Virus record (IMG/VR): IMGVR_UViG_3300021409_000073
Span: 1-40,351 of that record
Reading direction: 5' to 3' (one strand)
Origin: a virus
Length of the DNA stretch: 40,351 nucleotides
In this document: piece after piece, positions 35,439-40,351 of the stretch
Numbering within the stretch: the first letter of the stretch is position 1
Layout of the letters: each line of letters opens with the position of its first letter
The notes under the pieces: model-generated
What the model was told of the DNA's origin: nothing
The model's database searches: none
Seen by the model: only the letters and a program-made list of their open reading frames with translations
Translations under genes and position numbers: made by a program

Positions 35439-36461
35439 ATGACCATCACCCGCAACCCGTTCGACGCGGGCGGCTATTCGCTCGCCGAGATGACGCAGGC
35501 CATCAACATCCTGCCCAACCTCTACACCCGCCTCGGCCAGATCGGCCTCTTCCGCTTTGAAGGCGTCACCCAGCGCTCCATTGTGATCGAACAGCGCGAA
35601 GGGGTGCTGAGCCTCCTGCCTTCGGTCCCGCTGGGCGCCCCCGCCACCGTCGGCAACCGCGAGGCGCGATCCATGCGCAGCTTCGCCCTGCCGTGGATCC
35701 CGCATGACGACGTGATCCTGCCCGCCGACATTCAGGGCATGCCCGCGCTGGGCGTCTCGGATGCGGCCGATCCGCTGGTCGAGGTGATGAACCGCAAGCT
35801 CACGCTCATGCGCCGCAAGCATGCGCAGACCCGCGAATACATGGAGATGAACGCGCTGCGCGGCATCGTGAAGGATGGTGCGGGCACGACCCTCTACAAC
35901 TACTTCACCGAATTCGGGCTCGACCAGATCTCGGTCGACTTCGTCTTCGGCACCGCGGGCACCAACATCCAGGGCAAGGTCCGCACCACGCTGCGCGCGA
36001 TCGAGGACAACCTGCTTGGCGAGACCATGACCACCGCCCATGCGCTGGTCAGCTCGGAATTCTTCGACAAGCTGATCAGCCACCCGAAGACCGAGGACGC
36101 CTACAAGTTCTTCTCGGCCACCGGCGGCCAGCCGCTGCGCGAGGACATGCGCCGCGCCTTCCCCTTCGCCGGGATCCTCTTCGAGGAATACAACGGCTCG
36201 GTCACGCTCTCGAACGGCACGTCGGAGCGGCTGATCCCGACCGGCGAGGGCATCGCCTTCCCGATGGGCACGTTCGACACCTTCACCACCTATGGCGGGC
36301 CCGCGAACCTGCTGGAAACCGCCAACACGGTCGGTCTGCCGCTTTATGCGCGCCAGATGATGGATGCGAAGGGCCGCTGGATCGACCTGATGACCGAGGC
36401 CTCGATCCTGCCGGTGAACAAGCGGCCACGTCTGGCCATCCGCCTGCACAGCTCGAACTGA
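35439..36461 (+). CDS. Major capsid protein, lambda gpE family (340 aa)
   Basis: This is the main head shell subunit with an HK97-type fold. Family blocks are visible: NPFDAGGYSLAEMTQAINIL at the N-terminus, then TQRSIVIEQREGVLSLLP, IPHDDVILPADIQGMPALG, and a C-terminal ETANTVGLPLYARQMMDAKG. The length matches lambda gpE (341 aa). It is expressed with the decoration protein 65 bp upstream. No internal insert is seen. Confidence 0.95.
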   Translation: MTITRNPFDAGGYSLAEMTQAINILPNLYTRLGQIGLFRFEGVTQRSIVIEQREGVLSLLPSVPLGAPATVGNREARSMRSFALPWIPHDDVILPADIQGMPALGVSDAADPLVEVMNRKLTLMRRKHAQTREYMEMNALRGIVKDGAGTTLYNYFTEFGLDQISVDFVFGTAGTNIQGKVRTTLRAIEDNLLGETMTTAHALVSSEFFDKLISHPKTEDAYKFFSATGGQPLREDMRRAFPFAGILFEEYNGSVTLSNGTSERLIPTGEGIAFPMGTFDTFTTYGGPANLLETANTVGLPLYARQMMDAKGRWIDLMTEASILPVNKRPRLAIRLHSSN

Positions 36462-36472
36462 CGGACGCGCGC

Positions 36473-36784
36473 ATGTCGGTCTTTGCTGCCGCCATCGACA
36501 ACCTCTTCGCCGATCCCAACATCGCCCGCGATGCCACCTGGATCGCGGACGGTGGCGCACCGAAACTCGTCCGCGTGGTTACCCGCCGCGCGGATGAGGT
36601 CACCAGCTTCGGCGACGCCCGGCTCTGGTCCGAGACCACGCGCGTCGATCTGCGCGTGGCCGAGGTGCCAGCCCCGCGCCCGGGCGACCGGGTTGAGATC
36701 GGCGGCGAGGCGTTTCTCATTCAGGGCGAGCCAGTGCGCGACCGCGAACGGCTCATCTGGACCGTTCATCTGAGGCCAGCATGA
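36473..36784 (+). CDS. FII-like head-tail joining protein (103 aa)
   Basis: A short beta-rich protein (VVTRRADEVTSFGDARLWSE, RPGDRVEIGGEAFLIQGEP, ERLIWTVHLRPA) directly after the capsid gene fits the lambda gpFII/head-tail connector group, which seals the head and docks the tail. The stop overlaps the next gene as ATGA. Assignment is by position, size and beta content, supported by similarity to prophage joining proteins I remember. Confidence 0.78.
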   Translation: MSVFAAAIDNLFADPNIARDATWIADGGAPKLVRVVTRRADEVTSFGDARLWSETTRVDLRVAEVPAPRPGDRVEIGGEAFLIQGEPVRDRERLIWTVHLRPA

Positions 36785-37413
36785 GATTGCAACTCGACAT
36801 CACGCCGGACCTCGTCGCCATGATGGCCGCCGAGATCAAGGCGGGCGAGCGGGCCGTGAGCCAGGCTGTCAGCGAGGCCGGCAACAGCGTGAAATCCTCC
36901 TGGCGCGCGCAGATCACCGGCGCAGGCCTCGGCCAGCGCCTGGCCAACACCATCCGATCGGAGCAGTTTCCGAAAGGCCGCCCCAGCCTCAGCGCGGCCG
37001 CATTCGTCTGGTCGAAGGCCCCGGTCATCATCGGTGCCCATGAGACCGGCCCCCTGATCCGGTCGCGCAACGGGTTCAGGTTGGCGATCCCCACGCCCGC
37101 CGCGGGGAAATCCTCGCGCGGTGGGCGCATCACGCCGGGCGAATGGGAGCGCCGCTCGGGCTTGCGCCTGCGCTTCGTCTATCGGCGAAACGGTCCGAGC
37201 CTGCTGGTCGCCGAAGGGCGGCTGAATGCGCGCGGGCGGGCTGTGGCGAGCAGATCGAGGACGGGCCGCGGGGTGACCACTGTGCCGATCTTCCTGCTCG
37301 TGCCGCAGGTGCAGCTCCGCAAGCGGCTCGACCTCGCCCGCGATGCCGCAAAGGCGCAGGAGGCGATCCCAGGCGCGATTGTCGCGAACTGGGTCGAAGG
37401 AAAGATCGGATGA
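36781..37413 (+). CDS. DUF6441-like tail completion protein (210 aa)
   Basis: Its sequence (LDITPDLVAMMAAEIKAGER, AVSQAVSEAGNSVKSSWRAQ, then GFRLAIPTPAAGK) fits the DUF6441 phage family, which I associate with tail completion or head-tail joining, comparable to lambda gpZ in position. It is basic and begins with an amphipathic helix, as do HK97 gp10-like proteins. ATGA overlaps link it on both sides. Confidence 0.78.
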   Translation: MRLQLDITPDLVAMMAAEIKAGERAVSQAVSEAGNSVKSSWRAQITGAGLGQRLANTIRSEQFPKGRPSLSAAAFVWSKAPVIIGAHETGPLIRSRNGFRLAIPTPAAGKSSRGGRITPGEWERRSGLRLRFVYRRNGPSLLVAEGRLNARGRAVASRSRTGRGVTTVPIFLLVPQVQLRKRLDLARDAAKAQEAIPGAIVANWVEGKIG

Positions 37414-37829
37414 CACCCCGCGAAACCATCCTCGCCGCCCTGGCGGACCTGTTGCGCACGGTGCCGCATGCACCGGTGCTGCGCGGCGAGGTGCTGCCCG
37501 AGCGCGTGCCTGCCGTCGGCGTGATGATCCTGCGCGACGGCGATCCCGGTGAGCCCGGCGTGACGCTGTCACCCCTGCGCTACCACTATCAGCACCGCGC
37601 CGAGATCGAGGCGGTGGTGCAGGGCAATGATCGCGACACGACCTTCGCCGCGCTCTGCGCCAGCATTGGCGCCGTGATTGCAGGTGATCGGACACTGGGT
37701 GGGCGGTGCGACTGGGTCGAGGCGGAAGCCCCGCGCCCGGTGGACCTGCCTGTTGACGGTGCGGCCAGCCTCAAGGCGGCCGTGATCCCGGTGATCCTGC
37801 ACTACACTACGGCCGACCCGCTGGCCTGA
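37410..37829 (+). CDS. Tail terminator-like protein, lambda gpU position (139 aa)
   Basis: The protein starts MTPRETILAALADLLRTVPH, has a beta-rich middle (VGVMILRDGDPGEPG, YHYQHRAEIEAVVQG) and a C-terminal strand AAVIPVILHYTTADPLA. This alpha-then-beta layout and the position between the completion protein and tube protein fit tail terminators, which cap the tail tube at its correct length. Start overlaps the upstream stop (ATGA). Recognition is by layout rather than a sharp motif. Confidence 0.72.
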   Translation: MTPRETILAALADLLRTVPHAPVLRGEVLPERVPAVGVMILRDGDPGEPGVTLSPLRYHYQHRAEIEAVVQGNDRDTTFAALCASIGAVIAGDRTLGGRCDWVEAEAPRPVDLPVDGAASLKAAVIPVILHYTTADPLA

Positions 37830-37855
37830 CCCCCAACACCACAGGAGACGAGACG

Positions 37856-38800
37856 ATGGCACGAGCCCATGGGGCGCGGGCGCAGATGGCGCTGGCGTTC
37901 GATACGACCTATGGCACGCCGCCCGCCAGCGGCTACACGCGGATGCCGTTTGCCAGCACGACGCTGGGGGCCGAGCAGCCGCTCCTGAACTCCGAGCTTC
38001 TGGGCTACGGCCGCGATCCGCTGGCGCCGATCAAGGATGCGCTGACCGCGGATGGCGACGTGGTCGTCCCGATCGACGCCAATGCCTTCGGCTTCTGGCT
38101 GAAGGGGGCGTTCGGGGCGCCGACGACCACCGGCACCGCGCCCGGCCCCTTCACGCACGAGTTCCGTTCGGGCGGCTGGGTGCTGCCCTCGATGGCCATC
38201 GAGGTCGCCATGCCCGAGGTGCCGCGCTTTGCCATGTACGCAGGCTGTGTGGTCGATCAGCTCTCGTTCCAGATGCAGCGCGCGGGGCTCTTGACCGCCA
38301 CCGCGCGGCTGGTCGCGCAGGGTGAGGCGCTTGCTGCGACCACCGCCGCGGGCACACCGGCCGCGCTCGACCTGCTGCGCTTCGGCCATTTCAACGGCAC
38401 GGTCACGCGCAACGGCGCGGCGCTGGGGAACCTCGTCACCGCCGAGGTCACCTATGCCAACAACCTCGACCGCATCGAGACCATCCGCGCCGACGGACGG
38501 ATCGACGGCGCCGACCCCGGCATGGCGGCGCTCACGGGCCGGATGGAGGTGCGCTTCGCCGATCAGGTGCTGGCGAACCAGGCCATCGCCGGGGATCCGT
38601 GCGAGATCGAGCTCGGCTGGTCGCTGCCCTCGGGCGAGAGCCTGACCTTCACCATCCACGCCGTCTACCTGCCGCGCCCGCGCGTCGAGGTGCCGGGGCC
38701 GCAAGGCATCCAGGCCAGTTTCGACTGGCAGGCGGCGGTCGATCCAGTGCTGGGGCAGATGTGCACGGTGACGCTGGTGAACGAGAGGGAGACGTACTGA
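37856..38800 (+). CDS. Phage tail tube protein, lambda gpV position (314 aa)
   Basis: It polymerises into the tail tube. The N-terminus GARAQMALAFDTTYGTPPAS, the strand GDVVVPIDANAFGFWLKGAF and the VTRNGAALGNLVTAEVTYAN block with ADGRIDGADPGM match phage tube proteins of the siphophage group. AGGAGACGAGACG precedes the ATG. The stop overlaps the chaperone start by 1 bp (TGATG). It is longer than lambda gpV (246 aa), as in related prophages of this bacterial group. Confidence 0.85.
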   Translation: MARAHGARAQMALAFDTTYGTPPASGYTRMPFASTTLGAEQPLLNSELLGYGRDPLAPIKDALTADGDVVVPIDANAFGFWLKGAFGAPTTTGTAPGPFTHEFRSGGWVLPSMAIEVAMPEVPRFAMYAGCVVDQLSFQMQRAGLLTATARLVAQGEALAATTAAGTPAALDLLRFGHFNGTVTRNGAALGNLVTAEVTYANNLDRIETIRADGRIDGADPGMAALTGRMEVRFADQVLANQAIAGDPCEIELGWSLPSGESLTFTIHAVYLPRPRVEVPGPQGIQASFDWQAAVDPVLGQMCTVTLVNERETY

Positions 38801-39237
38801 TGCTCACGCTCGACCTGACGAACGCGCCGCGCTGGCTCGATCTGCTGCCCGGCGTGCGGCTGAGGCTGCGCCCGCTGACCACCGCGCTGATGGTGTCCGC
38901 GCGCGCCGATCCGGCGGTCGAGACCCTGCCGCCCGAGGCCACGACCGAGGAACTGGCGCTCGCCATGGCCAAGGCCGTGGCCCGACGCGCGGTGCTGGAC
39001 TGGGAAGGCGTCGGCGATGCCGAGGGCAACCCTGTCGGTGTCAGCCCCGAGGGCATCGACGCGCTCCTCGAAATCTGGCCCGCCTTCGAGGCGTTCCAGG
39101 CGGCCTATGTCGCGAAGGGCCTGCTGCTGGAACAGGAAAAAAACGCCTCCGCGCTCTCGCCGACTGGTCCTACGGCGGGGGCGAAGGCTACTGCGCGGCG
39201 TGCCCGCAAGGCTGCCCGGACTGCCCCGCAAGGCTGA
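38800..39237 (+). CDS. Tail assembly chaperone G (145 aa, zero-frame product)
   Basis: This is the G product of a G/GT pair that guides tape-measure and tube assembly. It is mostly helical (TTEELALAMAKAVARRAVLD, GIDALLEIWPAFEAFQAAYV) and ends in a basic Ala/Arg tail after residue 115. The slippery site A AAA AAC at 39138-39144 lies in the correct register (GAA AAA AAC), so some ribosomes should shift -1 and make GT. The position between tube and tape measure matches lambda. Confidence 0.85.
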   Translation: MLTLDLTNAPRWLDLLPGVRLRLRPLTTALMVSARADPAVETLPPEATTEELALAMAKAVARRAVLDWEGVGDAEGNPVGVSPEGIDALLEIWPAFEAFQAAYVAKGLLLEQEKNASALSPTGPTAGAKATARRARKAARTAPQG

Positions 39238-39464
39238 ACCAGCCGCTGAGCTGGGAAGGCATCCAGGTCTGGGACCTCGCACAACGCCTCGGCGGCCAGC
39301 TGCGCATCCTCCCCGGCGCGGTGATCGGCTGGGACATGGGTGCGGCACTCGCGCTGGGCCGCGCGCTGGGCGTCCCGCCTTTGGCCATGGCCGAGTTCCT
39401 GCCGCCCATCGAGGCGGTGATGGTGCGCCGCCTGAATGAAACCCTCGCCGCCGAGCGCGGCTGA
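38800..39464 (+). CDS. Tail assembly chaperone GT, made by -1 frameshift at 39138-39144
   Basis: After the shift the reading continues in the -1 frame from 39144 to the TGA at 39462-39464, adding about 107 residues. This T part begins RLRALADWSYGGGEGYCAAC, has two CxxC-like pairs (CAAC, CPDC), then LSWEGIQVWDLAQRLGGQLR and PPLAMAEFLPPIEAVMVRRL. It has no start codon with a ribosome-binding site of its own at the right place, which supports frameshift expression. The domain resembles small phage proteins I remember as DUF7697-type. Coordinates span both frames. Confidence 0.75.
39138..39144 (+). promoter_or_regulatory. Programmed -1 frameshift slippery heptamer AAAAAAC
   Basis: Seven A residues (39137-39143) followed by C give A AAA AAC in the zero frame (GAA AAA AAC), a canonical X XXY YYZ slippery site. 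It lies 30 codons before the zero-frame stop of the chaperone gene, where lambda has its G/T shift. A GC-rich stretch follows that can fold, but no specific stem was fixed. Confidence 0.8.
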
Positions 39465-39482
39465 CCCCTCCAAGAGGTTCCA

Positions 39483-40351
39483 ATGACGGAGAAACGCGTA
39501 TCCGTCCGCCTTGCGGCGGTGGGCGGTCGGCAGGTGCGTGCCGAACTGGAGGGTGTCGGCGAGGCCGGGGCGCGCGGCTTCGGACGGCTGTCGCGAGAGA
39601 TGGAGCTTGCCAACACCCGGCTTGCCGCCTTCGCGCGGCGCGCGCGGATCGCGGCGGCGGCAGCAGCCGGGGCGCTGGCGGCGGCGGCCACGGCGATGAT
39701 CCGCTCGGGGCTGTCCGTCGTGGATGCGCAGGCGAAGCTTGCGGCCTCGCTGGATACCACAGTCGAGAGCATTCAGGTGCTGGAGCGCGCGGGCGATCTG
39801 GCGGGCGTGTCGATGGGCCAGGTCGAGCAGGCGGCGATGCAGCTGACGCGGCGGCTGAGCCAGGCCGCCGCCGGGGCCGGACCCGCGACGGAAGCCCTGC
39901 GCCGCCTGCGGCTGTCGGCGGGAGAGCTGCAGGCCCTGCCGCTCGACCAGCGGATCGCGCTGATCCAGGATCGGCTCGCGGATCTCGTGCCCGAGGCCGA
40001 GCGCGCATCGGTCGCCTCGCAGCTCTTCGGCGACCGGGCGGCGCTGGTCTTCACCCGGATCGACACGGCCACGCTGCGGCAGGCCACGCAGGATGTGCGG
40101 GATTTCGGGGTGGTGGTCTCCGATCAGGACGCGCGCCAGATCGAGCGGACCAATGATGCCATCTCGCGGCTGGGTCTGATCTGGCGCGGGCTTTCGAACC
40201 AGCTCGCCGTCGCCGCTGCGCCCGCGCTGGAGGCCGTGGCCGATGCCATGGCGGCGGTGGCGCGCACCACCGGTCCGCTCGGCATCGCGATCCGGACCGT
40301 GTTCGACAACCTCGGGCGTCTCACCTCCTATGCCGCCACCTTCGCCGCCCT
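39483..40351 (+). CDS. Tail tape measure protein, N-terminal part (3' truncated by window)
   Basis: The tape measure sets tail length and helps eject DNA. The open frame starts at ATG 39483 (AAGAGGTTCC upstream), 18 bp after the chaperone frame ends, and stays open to the window edge (about 289 residues seen). The N-terminus MTEKRVSVRLAAVGGRQVRA, an Ala-rich helix (ARIAAAAAAGALAAAATAMI) and AKLAASLDTTVESIQVLERA are typical of tape measure proteins (PF-type TP901/Tail_length families). Later LASQLFG-like text (VASQLFGDRAALVF) also fits. Confidence 0.9.
   Translation, partial: MTEKRVSVRLAAVGGRQVRAELEGVGEAGARGFGRLSREMELANTRLAAFARRARIAAAAAAGALAAAATAMIRSGLSVVDAQAKLAASLDTTVESIQVLERAGDLAGVSMGQVEQAAMQLTRRLSQAAAGAGPATEALRRLRLSAGELQALPLDQRIALIQDRLADLVPEAERASVASQLFGDRAALVFTRIDTATLRQATQDVRDFGVVVSDQDARQIERTNDAISRLGLIWRGLSNQLAVAAAPALEAVADAMAAVARTTGPLGIAIRTVFDNLGRLTSYAATFAA

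Noticed and set aside
38665-40008. Minus-strand open frame of 447 codons
   Set aside because: Antisense to the tail genes, with extreme Arg/Pro/Ser composition typical of a shadow frame.

Overview
The window is high-GC DNA with strong G/C preference at third codon positions and dense ATGA, GTGA and TGATG gene overlaps. Gene content (GpA-type terminase, DUF6441-, DUF3489- and DUF7220-like proteins, an alphaproteobacterial initiator tRNA fragment) points to an alphaproteobacterium, most likely Rhodobacterales; this assignment is an inference from recognised families. Almost the whole window looks like one integrated lambda-like prophage carrying an unusually large load of defence-type genes.

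Left edge (1-1080): the 3' end of a cytosine-C5 DNA methyltransferase, a rho-independent terminator, and a 47-bp copy of the 3' half of an initiator tRNA-Met on the minus strand. The 5' half of that tRNA is missing, as expected at one end of an element that integrated into a tRNA 3' end. Sequence to the right of about 1037 should belong to the element.

Retron cargo (1078-4323, minus strand): a retron-type reverse transcriptase (NAxxH, YVDD and VTG motifs) is coupled to an Xre regulator. Upstream lie a 51-aa hydrophobic, Arg-rich small protein and a candidate msr-msd RNA of about 195 nt (4086-4280), with a1/a2 repeats, an AGC branch site and several stem-loops, three of them capped by TTCG loops. 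A 446-aa protein of unknown function follows the reverse transcriptase.

Integration and replication (4665-10967): a DNA-binding protein, a tyrosine integrase, a repeat-rich control region, an HTH protein, a VRR-NUC nuclease, a lambda O-like initiator gene with GTGTCC-centred iterons inside it (probable replication origin), and a C5 methyltransferase with a conflict of reading frames.

Defence island (11025-22773): an Xre-RES toxin-antitoxin pair; a type I restriction-modification operon (hsdM, hsdS, two unknown genes, hsdR); and a three-gene ABC-3C system (nuclease-like effector, middle component, SMC-like ATPase) of visibly lower GC.

Pre-morphogenesis (23291-29051): a tandem pair of ParB-methyltransferase fusions, a small membrane protein, a TopAI(YjhX)-YjhQ pair, and a minus-strand cluster of five small phage genes.

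Morphogenesis (29189 to the right end): head and tail genes in classical lambda order (small and large terminase, gpW-like joiner, portal, protease with nested scaffold, decoration, capsid, FII-like, Z-like, U-like, tube, G/GT chaperone with a canonical -1 slippery site, tape measure). The other attachment site, the lysis genes and a clear CI-type repressor are not in the window.
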